The translations under genes were made by a program, and so were the position numbers. A stretch of 64,000 nt of DNA, taken from contig NZ_JH815513.1 of NCBI RefSeq assembly GCF_000297775.1, forward strand, positions 229,207 through 293,206, in the 5' to 3' direction. The notes under the pieces were generated by a model that made no database searches, was not told the DNA's origin, and was given only the letters and a program-made list of their open reading frames with translations. The DNA comes from Sutterella wadsworthensis 2_1_59BFAA. Its GTDB lineage: Bacteria > Pseudomonadota > Gammaproteobacteria > Burkholderiales > Burkholderiaceae_F. Shown here one piece after another: positions 41,057 through 48,818 of the stretch; position 1 is the stretch's first letter; each line of letters starts with the position of its first letter.

Positions 41057-42065
41057 GACTGCAGAGATGGAACGCGATGCCTGGCTGCAAGAACGCACGA
41101 AGGGCATCGGCGGCTCAGACGTTGCAACGGTCCTCGGACTCAACCCTTACAAGACGCCATTGAGCTTGTGGGAAGAGAAGACCGGCAAGACAAAAGGCTC
41201 ACAGGCAGGTGAGGCAGCCTACTGGGGAACGACGCTTGAAGACGTGGTTGCAAAAGAGTTCAGCAAGCGCACCGGAATGAAAATTCAACGCGTGAACTTC
41301 CTACTCTCAACCGGCGAGGGAGGCTGGATGCGCGGCAACATCGACCGGGCGATCGTCAACGAGCAGATTGCTAAGACGGTCCGCGTCCACAAGCCCGAAA
41401 AGGCAGCCGAAACAGGCCTCATGCTTTCGACCGACGTTGGCCTTGAATGCAAGACCGCCAACGCCTTCATGGCTGACAAGTGGGGACCTTCGCAGGAAGC
41501 TGAGATCGTGTCCGGCAATGTCGTCACCGAGCACCAGATTCCGCTCTACTACGAAACGCAGATTCAGTGGTACATGGCCGTTACCGGAATCAAGAAGTTC
41601 TATGTCGCTGTTCTCATCGGCGGACAAGACTTCCGAATGTACGAAGTGCGGCGCGACGAGGACGTGATCAAAGCCATCGTCGAAAAGTGCCACGCCTTCT
41701 GGTTCAAGAAGGTCCTCGCTGACGTCCCTCCCGATCCGATCAATGCCGACGACATCAAGAAGCTGTACGCCCGCGATGACGGCGAGATGGTCGAGGCCAG
41801 CAACGATGAAGCGGCCGACATTGGCGAGTTGCGCACGATCAGAGAGCGCATCAAGGAGCTCCAAGACCAGGAAAAGGCCGTCGCAAACCGCGTGATTTTA
41901 GCCATCGGCGAGAAGTCAGGACTACTCATTGGCGGCGAGAAGGCCGTGACCTACAAGGCGCAGAACAGCTCCCGCTTCGCATCCACCGCATTCAAGAAAG
42001 AACACCCGGACCTGTACAGGGACTTCGTACAGACCTCCACCACCCGCATCCTTCGACTCGCTTAA
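41043..42065 (+). CDS. YqaJ-family phage exonuclease
   Basis: 340 residues. GIGGSDVATVLGLNPYKTPL and SLWEEKTGK open the YqaJ/lambda-exo-like nuclease. The later EAAYWGTTLEDVVAKEFSK, ECKTANAFMADKWG and IPLYYETQIQWYMAVTG supply the E, (E/D)-x-K and Q-type active-site residues. A C-terminal coiled coil (RTIRERIKELQDQEKAVANR) follows. It resects DNA ends for the RecT annealase encoded next. Confidence 0.92.
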   Translation: MAAIKTAEMERDAWLQERTKGIGGSDVATVLGLNPYKTPLSLWEEKTGKTKGSQAGEAAYWGTTLEDVVAKEFSKRTGMKIQRVNFLLSTGEGGWMRGNIDRAIVNEQIAKTVRVHKPEKAAETGLMLSTDVGLECKTANAFMADKWGPSQEAEIVSGNVVTEHQIPLYYETQIQWYMAVTGIKKFYVAVLIGGQDFRMYEVRRDEDVIKAIVEKCHAFWFKKVLADVPPDPINADDIKKLYARDDGEMVEASNDEAADIGELRTIRERIKELQDQEKAVANRVILAIGEKSGLLIGGEKAVTYKAQNSSRFASTAFKKEHPDLYRDFVQTSTTRILRLA

Positions 42066-42080
42066 CACAAAGGAAAACCA

Positions 42081-42941
42081 ATGTCCACAACTGATGTTCT
42101 CAAATCTCAGGTCGCACCTGCCGCCGAACAGACCGCCGTCGTGCAACAGGTCAAAGCCGCAACCGTCATCGACGTCGTGCGCTCGAAAAAGTTTCAGGCT
42201 CAGATGGCCCTGGCACTTCCGAAGAGCATGACTGCTGATCGCCTGACGCGCATCGTCATGACTGAGTGCCGCAAGGCACCGGCTCTTCTGAAGTGCGCCC
42301 CTGAGAGCTTTTACGGCGCCGTCCTCCAGTGCGCTGCTCTCGGCCTTGAGCCCGGTTCCGCGCTCGGGCATTGCTACCTGCTGCCCTTCGGGAATGGCAA
42401 AGACAAGGCTGGTCGTCCGAACGCCCAGCTCATCATCGGCTACCGAGGAATGATCGACCTCGCACGTCGATCCGGCCAGATCGTCAGCCTCTCCGCATAC
42501 TGCGTGCACGAACAGGACACCTTCAACTACAAGCTCGGTCTTGATCCGGACATCGAGCACATCCCTGCATCGGTTGCGGATCGAGGAAAGGTCACTCACG
42601 TCTATGCCGTCGCGAAGCTCAAGGGCGGTGGGGTTCAATTCGAGGTTATGTCTCGCGCAGAGATTGAAGCTGTGCGCAAGACCTCAAAAGCCGGCACCTC
42701 TGGCCCCTGGTCCTCGCATTGGGACGAGATGGCAAAGAAGACCGTCATTCGTCGCCTATTCAAGTACCTCCCCGTCAGCATCGAGGCCGTCCGCGCCGTC
42801 GAGATCGACGAGAAGTCGGACCGTGGCGAAGCAGTAACGCAGCAGGACTTCATTGAAGGCGAGTTCATAGAGAAGGGCACCGCTGCAGAGCAGTATCTCG
42901 AAGCCCCGGTCGTTGACGACGAAATCCACGAAAACAATTAA
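42081..42941 (+). CDS. recT: RecT-family single-strand annealing protein
   Basis: 286 residues with the RecT signature: LPKSMTADRLTRIVMTECRK, APALLKCAPESFYGAVLQCA, ALGLEPGSALGHCYLLPFGN, QLIIGYRGMIDLARRSGQIV, AKKTVIRRLFKYLPVSIE. It pairs strands after YqaJ resection. The acidic C-terminal 40 residues resemble tails that bind host SSB or partner proteins. Confidence 0.95.
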   Translation: MSTTDVLKSQVAPAAEQTAVVQQVKAATVIDVVRSKKFQAQMALALPKSMTADRLTRIVMTECRKAPALLKCAPESFYGAVLQCAALGLEPGSALGHCYLLPFGNGKDKAGRPNAQLIIGYRGMIDLARRSGQIVSLSAYCVHEQDTFNYKLGLDPDIEHIPASVADRGKVTHVYAVAKLKGGGVQFEVMSRAEIEAVRKTSKAGTSGPWSSHWDEMAKKTVIRRLFKYLPVSIEAVRAVEIDEKSDRGEAVTQQDFIEGEFIEKGTAAEQYLEAPVVDDEIHENN

Positions 42942-42967
42942 TCCATTATCTCTACAAGGAGAAGCTC

Positions 42968-43399
42968 ATGCTTAAAAAAGCAACCTCCCATGAAATCATC
43001 CGGTCCGCTCTGTTCGACATCAACAATCAGTATGACAACCGGATCGACGACATCGACACTTCTCTCCTCGTCGAATCTGCTCTCTTGATCGCCTTCGAAA
43101 GCCACAAAAGCGAACACAAGGAAGTCCTCCAGAATATCGCCCATTCCGTCTGCAACTACGCACTCACAATCGAGCGCGCCAAAATCGAAAGCGACGAGAT
43201 CAGCGCTCTGTTGTTTGCTTATGACGACACTGAAGAAAAAGCTGAAGAAGAGGAGGAGTTCGACGAACAACCCACAGCTGAAACGGTGCCCGTTGAACAG
43301 ACGCCCGCGTTTGATCCAGAAGCGTTGAAAAAGATCGCTGGAACGTCCATGACTGTTGAAGACAACGGCGACATTCGCTTGAGCTTCAAGCACCAGTAA
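42968..43399 (+). CDS. Early phage protein, unknown
   Basis: 143 residues: HEIIRSALFDINNQYDNRID, LLVESALLIAFESHKSEHKE, NIAHSVCNYALTIERAKIES, then an acidic disordered part and a short end (VEDNGDIRLSFKHQ). AAGGAG precedes the ATG. Follows recT; no domain recognised. Confidence 0.6.
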   Translation: MLKKATSHEIIRSALFDINNQYDNRIDDIDTSLLVESALLIAFESHKSEHKEVLQNIAHSVCNYALTIERAKIESDEISALLFAYDDTEEKAEEEEEFDEQPTAETVPVEQTPAFDPEALKKIAGTSMTVEDNGDIRLSFKHQ

Positions 43400-43407
43400 C
43401 CCACTCA

Positions 43408-43430
43408 TGCCCCGCCTCGTGCGGGGCTTT
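43408..43430 (+). terminator. Weak hairpin after 42968-43399
   Basis: Stem GCCCCGC/GCGGGGC with a short loop and TTT, between two early genes. It may pause rather than stop transcription. Confidence 0.4.
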
Positions 43431-43448
43431 CCGTAAGGAGGATAAGGA

Positions 43449-43715
43449 ATGACGCAATGGAAAACGTATCCGGACACGACGCCGCCGCGCGGCTTGCCGC
43501 TCAGGCTCGAAGTCAAAGAAAAGGATCAAAACACTGGCACGCCGGAACCCTACTTCGGCAAGACCCTTTTTCAGGGGTTTGCGGTTTTCGACGGCCAAGA
43601 CTTCATCCCGTTCGGCTCGTTCCACCGGCTGCCGATTTTTTGGGACGGCCGGCTAAACGCCTTTGGGCATAAGGATGTGACCGCCAGATACGCTCTGTGG
43701 GAGGACGAAGAATGA
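43449..43715 (+). CDS. Small early protein (DUF551-like)
   Basis: 88 residues: MTQWKTYPDTTPPRGLPLRL, FQGFAVFDGQDFIPFGSFHR, IFWDGRLNAFGHKDVTARYA, LWEDEE. The W-x-x-x-P start and the D/V-T-x-W/R-x-x-L end recall DUF551-type phage proteins. Function unknown. Confidence 0.55.
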   Translation: MTQWKTYPDTTPPRGLPLRLEVKEKDQNTGTPEPYFGKTLFQGFAVFDGQDFIPFGSFHRLPIFWDGRLNAFGHKDVTARYALWEDEE

Positions 43716-44257
43716 GCCAGACAGTAAAAATTGATGAGGCCGCTCAGGCCGCGATTTCTGAGATCGTCGGCATGCCGTGGACAAAGGACTACTACGACAA
43801 CACGCATGACGAGGATCGCGACTGTCTCGCGATTATTGAAAGGAGCGGAGTCTCTGTAAGAGTGCTTGTCGAAGAATCGGGCTATCTCGCCGACATGTGG
43901 TACTTCGAAGCAGAGCAAATCGGTAAGGCTATTCTCAACGCAGCGAATGACGCAAAGACATTCATGAAAGCTCAACAAGAGTGGTCGAGATCGCAAATGC
44001 GGCGTCTCAACTGCGAGATTGAAGGCGTCCAGTCCGTGTGGGGTTATCGGTTCTACGTGAACCGCGAGCATTACGAAGTCCGCTTCACGACTGACGAGAA
44101 AACCCGTACATGCGTCATCCTGAACAAAGCCGGAACGACGATATTCACAAAGGTAACGGAGGACGTGCGCCGTGTTTCGCACGAGGATGCGGCGTTCGTG
44201 CTCAAGACGTTCTTGCTATCGAAGATCAAGGAGAACGAAGAATGCCAGTCGAAATGA
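43712..44257 (+). CDS. Early phage protein, unknown
   Basis: 181 residues from ATG 43712 (GGAGG upstream, ATGA overlap with the previous gene): IDEAAQAAISEIVGMPWTKD, LVEESGYLADMWYFEAEQIG, VSHEDAAFVLKTFLLSKIKE. A mixed alpha/beta composition; no family recognised. Confidence 0.6.
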   Translation: MSQTVKIDEAAQAAISEIVGMPWTKDYYDNTHDEDRDCLAIIERSGVSVRVLVEESGYLADMWYFEAEQIGKAILNAANDAKTFMKAQQEWSRSQMRRLNCEIEGVQSVWGYRFYVNREHYEVRFTTDEKTRTCVILNKAGTTIFTKVTEDVRRVSHEDAAFVLKTFLLSKIKENEECQSK

Positions 44258-44478
44258 AAAAGGAAATCCGCAAGCGGGTCGCTTGCATGATAGGCACAAC
44301 GCAAGAAGCGATTCGCAAAGCCGAAGCGGAGTGCGATGGACGGTTGTACATGGGTCCAATCGACGCAACAGGAACGCTTGGCGGCTTTTATCTCCTCCAC
44401 ATTCCAGTCAAAGGAAAGATTGAGCCAACGCTTTACCCGCTTGATTGCTTCGTCAAACAGAAGGAGAGCGAGGAATGA
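44242..44478 (+). CDS. Small early protein, unknown
   Basis: 78 residues from ATG 44242 (AAGGAG upstream): MPVEMKKEIRKRVACMIGTT, QEAIRKAEAECDGRLYMGPI, LLHIPVKGKIEPTLYPLDCF. Overlaps the previous gene by 16 bases and the next by four. Confidence 0.55.
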   Translation: MPVEMKKEIRKRVACMIGTTQEAIRKAEAECDGRLYMGPIDATGTLGGFYLLHIPVKGKIEPTLYPLDCFVKQKESEE

Positions 44479-44954
44479 AAGCCAAGAAAAAGCGAACAAA
44501 GAAATACAACCCGAAGAAACACCGCATCGGCTACCTCGACATGCTCGACATCTCGGCGAATAAGGGGCTCAGCGATCGCGCCGCCGCCAGTATCGAGCTT
44601 GACTACCGCATTCACCTGCAGTCCTTCAGAACGGAGCCTTCGCACGAATCGTGGGCTTACCTCGTTGGGCTTCTGCTTCTCGCGGATCGCCTGTCCTACG
44701 ACCTCGAAGAAGGCGAAGAGTTCAGGCGTGAGATTGAGCCGGCATGGCGTCAGGTCGATGCCGCCTGGCGCATCTGGCAAGAGAAGCACGTTATTGCGAA
44801 AGAAAACCTTCTGCAAGCAGAAGCCCTGTTGCAGAGCCTGATCGAGCTATTCAAGGGCTTCACCTACAAAGAGATGGACCAGGCTCTTCACTACGTGATG
44901 AAGCATCACCTGAAGCCGGTCCGTGTCATGAAAGAGGAAGGACTGATCGAATGA
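44475..44954 (+). CDS. Early phage protein, helical, unknown
   Basis: 159 residues. A basic start (MKAKKKRTKKYNPKKHRIGY) leads to a mostly helical body (LLLLADRLSYDLEEGEEFRR, AENLLQAEALLQSLIELFKG-like). ATGA overlaps on both sides. No domain recognised; possibly nucleic-acid associated because of the basic N-terminus. Confidence 0.6.
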   Translation: MKAKKKRTKKYNPKKHRIGYLDMLDISANKGLSDRAAASIELDYRIHLQSFRTEPSHESWAYLVGLLLLADRLSYDLEEGEEFRREIEPAWRQVDAAWRIWQEKHVIAKENLLQAEALLQSLIELFKGFTYKEMDQALHYVMKHHLKPVRVMKEEGLIE

Positions 44955-45187
44955 AGTACCGAGTGCGCGATGAAAAAGCGCGAAGAAAACTAGAGACGTT
45001 GTCCGGTGGCAAATTCCACGAGCGTCTGAACAAGTATGCAGCCTCCTTTGCGGATGCTCACAAAGCCGGTCGTGTGACGGACGAGGAGTTTGCCGAGGGC
45101 ATCACGGTCGGCATCTGGATAGGCGCCTGCCTCGCGCACGTCCGAATTGAGTGGCAGGACATTGAAGAGATCAAGGAGCAGCAATGA
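44951..45187 (+). CDS. Small early protein, unknown
   Basis: 78 residues: MKYRVRDEKARRKLETLSGG, RLNKYAASFADAHKAGRVTD, EEFAEGITVGIWIGACLAHV. ATGA overlaps with both neighbours. No family recognised. Confidence 0.55.
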   Translation: MKYRVRDEKARRKLETLSGGKFHERLNKYAASFADAHKAGRVTDEEFAEGITVGIWIGACLAHVRIEWQDIEEIKEQQ

Positions 45188-45402
45188 ACAAACATGACAA
45201 CGAACAATGGCGCTCCTTTAAGAAAGAGCGCCCGGAACGCGGGCACTACCAGATCAGCCTCGTCCCTCGTGACGGACACAAAGGATTCTGCATGTACGCG
45301 TACTTCAACGGACGGGACTGGTTCGACGAGCACAATCGACAGCTGGACGTCAGCAGGTATCAGCTTTCTTTCCGTCCTTGGTGTGAGGACTACGAAGAAT
45401 GA
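45184..45402 (+). CDS. Small early protein, unknown
   Basis: 72 residues: NEQWRSFKKERPERGHYQIS, LVPRDGHKGFCMYAYFNGRD, SRYQLSFRPWCEDYEE. The pattern (W-x-x-x-K/P...F/Y-x-G-x-x-W/F...W) is similar to the DUF551-type proteins, including that at 43449. Confidence 0.55.
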   Translation: MNKHDNEQWRSFKKERPERGHYQISLVPRDGHKGFCMYAYFNGRDWFDEHNRQLDVSRYQLSFRPWCEDYEE

Positions 45403-45716
45403 TCGACGCAGAACTGAAAGACATTGCCAGACACTACGGGCGAGACCATCAGACGCTCAAGGCTGCCGAAGAGTTCGGAGAGGCTGCAACTGCGGCTTCA
45501 CGTCTTGCGCTCGCACGACAGGCTGAAGCATCCGGCGGCAAGTACCGGTGCATCACCGTGCTTGAAAACGACCTTGCAGAGGAATGCGCCGACTGCCTCG
45601 TAATGATCAGTCAGCTCCGCATTCTGATTCCCGGCTTCAGCGCCAAGGTCGACCGGGTAATGCACGAAAAGATCGAACGACAAATCAACCGAATTTCAAA
45701 GGAACAACAATGCTGA
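45399..45716 (+). CDS. MazG-like NTP pyrophosphohydrolase
   Basis: 105 residues. The all-alpha MazG pattern is present: KAAEEFGEAATAASRLALAR with the first E-x-x-E pair and LAEECADCLVMISQLRILI with the E-x-x-D metal ligands. Enzymes of this family hydrolyse nucleoside triphosphates; in phages they may adjust nucleotide or alarmone pools. It overlaps SSB by seven bases. Confidence 0.75.
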   Translation: MIDAELKDIARHYGRDHQTLKAAEEFGEAATAASRLALARQAEASGGKYRCITVLENDLAEECADCLVMISQLRILIPGFSAKVDRVMHEKIERQINRISKEQQC

Positions 45717-46135
45717 ACATCAACGAAGTGACCATTTGCGGCTGCCTTGGCCGCGACCCTGACCTCCGATATGGGACGAACAACCTCGCTTTCGTTTCCC
45801 TGGCCGTCGCCACAAACCGTAGAGTAAAAAACGCGGACGGTCAATACGAAAACGTCACAGACTGGAACACCGTCGTCGCCTTTGGCAAGACTGCCGAGAC
45901 GATTGCCGAGTATCTGCACAAGGGGTCGCCGATCTGGGTACGTGGCCGTCTTCAAACGAGAAAGTACAAAGACAAAAACGGCGCCGACCGATGGGTGACG
46001 GAAGTCATCTGCGAACACTTCCAGTTCGTCCAGAGCGCGAAGGATCGTGGAGAACAGCGACAGGAAGAGCCGGCAAGGCGATCACGCGCACAAGAGCATA
46101 CCCAGACCTATGACGACGGCGAAGTACCGTTTTAA
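45710..46135 (+). CDS. ssb: Single-stranded DNA-binding protein
   Basis: 141 residues from ATG 45710 (AAAGGA upstream): MLNINEVTICGCLGRDPDLR, AFVSLAVATNRRVKNADGQY, TDWNTVVAFGKTAETIAEYL, WVRGRLQTRKYKDKNGADRW form the OB fold. The end is TYDDGEVPF, an acidic tip like bacterial SSB, which recruits repair proteins. Confidence 0.95.
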   Translation: MLNINEVTICGCLGRDPDLRYGTNNLAFVSLAVATNRRVKNADGQYENVTDWNTVVAFGKTAETIAEYLHKGSPIWVRGRLQTRKYKDKNGADRWVTEVICEHFQFVQSAKDRGEQRQEEPARRSRAQEHTQTYDDGEVPF

Positions 46136-46140
46136 GGGAA

Positions 46141-46836
46141 CTACGCTGGCGGAGTTTGAGGCTGAGGCATCGACCAAATCACGCATAAAAATGCAACGAA
46201 CAACAACACGATGACTGCTTTCTTTTGCTTGCTGTATCTCGGATTCACCAAGGTGAGTGTGACACCAACCGGAAAGAAAACAACATACCAAACCAAGATG
46301 AACCAGCCGCGCTGACTGATTGAAGGCTTTTCTTCTGTGGTTAACGGCTCCTGGGCTGTCTGACGAATCGGTCTTGTACCGCCCCGTGTCTTGACGATAT
46401 GAGCCAAGTCGTTCCAAGACTCCTTAAGCTCTCCCACAGAGTCTGCAAGCTCCTTCTTGCTTTTCTCAAGTTTCTCTTTGCTTCTCTTTAGGTCTTCCAA
46501 TCTACGGATTTCTCGTGCATTTGAGTCACTTTCAGAAAAGGTATCGAACCTTTTTGAACTTCCCGCAAACCGTGATGGAGTATCTGCTAAAGCATTACGC
46601 TTTTGAACACCAAACATCTTCGGAAAGTAGCATTTTTCGTACAGATATGTTTTTTCAATATTGGAGTCTATGCAAATTCCATGAAAACGAGTTTTATAAA
46701 CCGTTGTCGGAACAACAGAACGCGCCTCACCAGGACGAGTTCCGCCGTAATAGGTCAGCTGAATCACTTCTCCATTATCAGCCGCTTCCTGCAGGTATTC
46801 CATGATCTGGTCTTGTGGGTACGGGTACGTTTTCAT
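46141..46836 (-). CDS. WYL-like domain, coiled coil and two membrane helices; cargo gene
   Basis: 231 residues, the only leftward gene in the rightward arm and more AT-rich. Residues 15-75 look like a WYL ligand-sensing domain (NGEVIQLTYYGGTRPGEARS, VVPTTVYKTRFHGICIDSNI). A basic coiled coil follows at 100-160 (EIRRLEDLKRSKEKLEKSKK). Two membrane helices end the protein (WFILVWYVVFFPVGVTLTLV, AVIVLLFVAFLCVIWSM). The WYL assignment is by pattern. Separate strand, composition and its own upstream region mark a moron; superinfection exclusion or defence is a guess. Confidence 0.6.
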   Translation of the reverse strand: MKTYPYPQDQIMEYLQEAADNGEVIQLTYYGGTRPGEARSVVPTTVYKTRFHGICIDSNIEKTYLYEKCYFPKMFGVQKRNALADTPSRFAGSSKRFDTFSESDSNAREIRRLEDLKRSKEKLEKSKKELADSVGELKESWNDLAHIVKTRGGTRPIRQTAQEPLTTEEKPSISQRGWFILVWYVVFFPVGVTLTLVNPRYSKQKKAVIVLLFVAFLCVIWSMPQPQTPPA

Positions 46837-46862
46837 GCTCGCTTACTCCGAGTGTGAGAAAT

Positions 46863-46894
46863 GGTGGGCTCGCGTGTGACGACGCGAGCTCACC
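46863..46894. promoter_or_regulatory. Inverted repeat in the divergent region
   Basis: GGTGGGCTCGCGT (46863-46875) and ACGCGAGCTCACC (46882-46894) form a 13-base inverted repeat with one mismatch, between the leftward membrane-protein gene and the promoter at 46917. It is an operator candidate or a leader hairpin. Confidence 0.5.
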
Positions 46895-46916
46895 CAACAT
46901 CATACGGCAACGAATG

Positions 46917-46946
46917 TTGACAAACTGACAAACGCATGCATACAAT
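46917..46946 (+). promoter_or_regulatory. Sigma70-type promoter
   Basis: TTGACA (46917-46922), 18-base spacer, TACAAT (46941-46946). It would drive the leader and the genes from 47197 to 48512. Confidence 0.75.
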
Positions 46947-46952
46947 GAGCCC

Positions 46953-47196
46953 ATCACGTGAGAAAAAGCGTGATCGGGCGTGGAAACCCGGACGAACCCC
47001 AAAGGCGCACAACCGCCTTACGTCTTCTCGTTCGAGCGGATTTTTTGTGTGCGTGCATATCACTTTTACGAGTGAGGCCTACGGGCGCCCTTGCGGCGGC
47101 CGGCACCTTTGGGACGGTATTTCCACCCCGTAGCGCCTCGCTCACCACCGTGGAAAGTGGTCGCGAGGCTCCAGCAACACCCAAAGGAGACTCGCT
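46953..47196 (+). ncRNA. Structured leader, Ash-like segment
   Basis: About 240 bases between promoter and the first ATG with GC-rich complementary pieces. One frame from about 46945 reads RSSGFFVCVHITFTSEAYGR, similar in style to the Ash family reported from P4 and other prophages. That family is often an over-annotated leader rather than a real protein. No ribosome site precedes the frame. I regard it as leader RNA. Confidence 0.35.
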
Positions 47197-47487
47197 ATGC
47201 AAGCCAGTCAATCTGCTGTCGCGTCCGCGACACTGTCAACATTCAATTTGCCCTTCGTCATCAGAGGGTTGCTCTCCAACTCTCTGTCCTCAGCTGAGGC
47301 CCACTCTCAGGCGCTTTCGCTCTGCCAAGAGGCACGCAGCATCCTGACAATGGTTTTCGACGCCACCGAAAACCCTCAAGTTCTCAGCTCCTACAAAGAC
47401 ATCCAATCGTCTATCGCAACAGCGGCTGCCCTCATCGAGACCGCTGAACTTGTCGTTTCCGTAACGGATGAAAACGCAAATGAATGA
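47197..47487 (+). CDS. Small phage protein, unknown
   Basis: 96 residues from ATG 47197 (AAGGAG seven bases upstream). Thr/Ser-rich start (QASQSAVASATLSTFNLPFV), then helices (AHSQALSLCQEARSILTMVF, IQSSIATAAALIETAELVVS). It is the first gene after the strong promoter and overlaps the antirepressor start by 20 bases. No family recognised. Confidence 0.6.
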   Translation: MQASQSAVASATLSTFNLPFVIRGLLSNSLSSAEAHSQALSLCQEARSILTMVFDATENPQVLSSYKDIQSSIATAAALIETAELVVSVTDENANE

Positions 47488-48232
47488 AATCATCAAACTC
47501 ACCAACGGCCAACCGGTCGTCGACTCTCTCACCATCGCTGACGGCGCTCAAATCGAACACGCTTCGGTGATGAAGCTAACGCGCAAGTATGAGGACGACT
47601 TCAACTCCTTCGGAAGGGTTGGATTTGAAACCCGACCCTTTGAAACGAATGGCGGCACTCAAAAACGCGAGGTCGCCTTATTCAACGAAAACCAGGCAAT
47701 GCTCCTCTTCACCTACCTGAAGAACACAGAGATCGCCCGCACCTTCAAAATTCGCCTCGTCAAAGCATTCAGCGATTGTCGCGACGAACTTGCGAAGGCC
47801 AAGGTATCCGCTCCCGCGTTGCCGGACTATCCGACGGCGCTGCGACAGCTGGCCTCATCTCTGGAGAAGACCGCAGCGCTTGAACACAAGATCGCCGAGG
47901 ACGCTCCTAAGGTTGCCTTTGCTGAGACTGTCGAGGCCTCCTACGGCGACATGCTCATTCGAGAGGCGGCAAAGACGCTCGGCTATCCGGCCAAGCACCT
48001 CTTCGACTGGCTGCGCACGCACTCGTGGCTCACTGCGAAGAACGAACCCTATGCCGACAGAGTCAAGCAAGGTGTTCTTCGCCCGCGCGTGTCGAACTTC
48101 GATCATCCTGAAAAAGGACCGAGCGTGTCCGTCACGGCGCACGTGACGCCGAAGGGGCTTTTCCGGCTTTACAAGGAGCTGTTGAAGGAAGGCAAGATCA
48201 CCAGGAACGAACGGCTTGAACTGGCATCGTGA
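47468..48232 (+). CDS. Rha/KilAC-type phage antirepressor
   Basis: 254 residues. The N-terminal Rha domain is visible in NGQPVVDSLTIADGAQIEHA, SFGRVGFETRPFETNGGTQK and AMLLFTYLKNTEIARTFKIR. The C-terminal KilAC/ANT domain shows IREAAKTLGYPAKHLFDWLR, VTPKGLFRLYKELL. Antirepressors of this type bind CI-like repressors and help the lytic switch. A second start at 47480 is possible. Confidence 0.9.
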   Translation: MKTQMNEIIKLTNGQPVVDSLTIADGAQIEHASVMKLTRKYEDDFNSFGRVGFETRPFETNGGTQKREVALFNENQAMLLFTYLKNTEIARTFKIRLVKAFSDCRDELAKAKVSAPALPDYPTALRQLASSLEKTAALEHKIAEDAPKVAFAETVEASYGDMLIREAAKTLGYPAKHLFDWLRTHSWLTAKNEPYADRVKQGVLRPRVSNFDHPEKGPSVSVTAHVTPKGLFRLYKELLKEGKITRNERLELAS

Positions 48233-48242
48233 GGACCAAACT

Positions 48243-48512
48243 ATGGCAATAGGTAATACACTAGACGGAAAGAGCATTCGCGCGATGCTCTTTGATCCGG
48301 CAGTTCCTGACTATGCATTTCTAACGCGAGATGAAGTCATCGCCGCCTTTGATACATCAGAGCCGACACTTCGACGTTGGGCATTGGAAAGCGGCTTCCC
48401 GGACCCTGTAGCCTATCCAGGCATTACTGCGTACCCCATCGCAGCTCTACGCGAGTTCCTGAGTCGCGTAGCCAGAGAATCTCGCAACGCCACAAGCAAA
48501 AAAAACCGTTAG
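48243..48512 (+). CDS. AlpA/MerR-type HTH protein, putative excisionase
   Basis: 89 residues from ATG 48243 (GAGG upstream). The core AFLTRDEVIAAFDTSEPTLR, RWALESGFPDPVAYPGITAY, PIAALREFLSRV is the short winged HTH of AlpA and excisionase-like proteins. It is the last phage gene, 86 bases from the right att remnant, where xis-type genes lie. Confidence 0.7.
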   Translation: MAIGNTLDGKSIRAMLFDPAVPDYAFLTRDEVIAAFDTSEPTLRRWALESGFPDPVAYPGITAYPIAALREFLSRVARESRNATSKKNR

Positions 48513-48528
48513 TCTTCTTTTTTTCGTC

Positions 48529-48552
48529 GGTGGGTCTTTTGGTGGGTCTTTT
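48529..48552. repeat. Tandem 12-base repeats near attR
   Basis: GGTGGGTCTTTT occurs twice head to tail (48529-48540, 48541-48552), about 50 bases from the att remnant. Short tandem repeats in this position are typical arm-type binding sites of tyrosine integrases. Confidence 0.5.
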
Positions 48553-48598
48553 GACATTAAAGCCTCTACAACCGTTGCTATGCCTTAATTCATGAATT

Positions 48599-48613
48599 CC
48601 TCCCCTTCCGCCA
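48599..48613 (+). repeat. attR candidate: tRNA-Ser 3'-end remnant
   Basis: CCTCCCCTTCCGCCA, identical to the last 15 bases (with CCA) of tRNA-Ser(GGA) at 48895-48909. The upstream part of the tRNA is missing here and the remnant still has a tRNA-style terminator behind it. This is what the chromosomal side of an integration into a tRNA 3' end looks like. The partner tRNA with attL should lie left of the window. Confidence 0.7.
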
Positions 48614-48622
48614 AGATTCAGA

Positions 48623-48654
48623 AAGGCAGGAAGCTTCGGCTTCCTGCCTTTTTT
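48623..48654 (+). terminator. Terminator of the split tRNA-Ser locus
   Basis: Stem AAGGCAGGAAGC, loop TTCG, perfect complement, then T-run. Nearly the same hairpin follows the intact tRNA-Ser. Confidence 0.85.
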
Positions 48655-48718
48655 CATGCGTGCGGCGGCGTCCCGGCACATCCCGCATGCCGTCTGCAGT
48701 TTTTTTTTCAAACGTTTC

Positions 48719-48747
48719 TTGACTTTTTCAAAAAACTCAGGCATACT
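48719..48747 (+). promoter_or_regulatory. Promoter for tRNA-Ser
   Basis: TTGACT (48719-48724), 17-base spacer, CATACT (48742-48747), about 65 bases before the tRNA. Confidence 0.6.
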
Positions 48748-48818
48748 TCGTCTCCTCAGCAAATTCGACGTGTCGACAAAGCCAATCACCACGGCCGGCA
48801 TGTTCGCTGAACACCTAT

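Larger units (their letters stand above)
1..48613. mobile_element. Temperate prophage, right end in window; left end not seen
   Basis: A nearly unbroken run of phage genes: lambda-like head, P2-like contractile tail, lysis, replication, repressor and recombination modules. The right boundary is placed at a 15-base copy of a tRNA-Ser 3' end (48599-48613), after which chromosomal genes begin. No matching left attachment site is visible, so the element extends left of the window or the first 2.7-3 kb belongs to a second, abutting element. The leftward late genes and rightward early genes diverge at 38.4 kb, as around a lambda-type immunity region. Confidence 0.85.
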
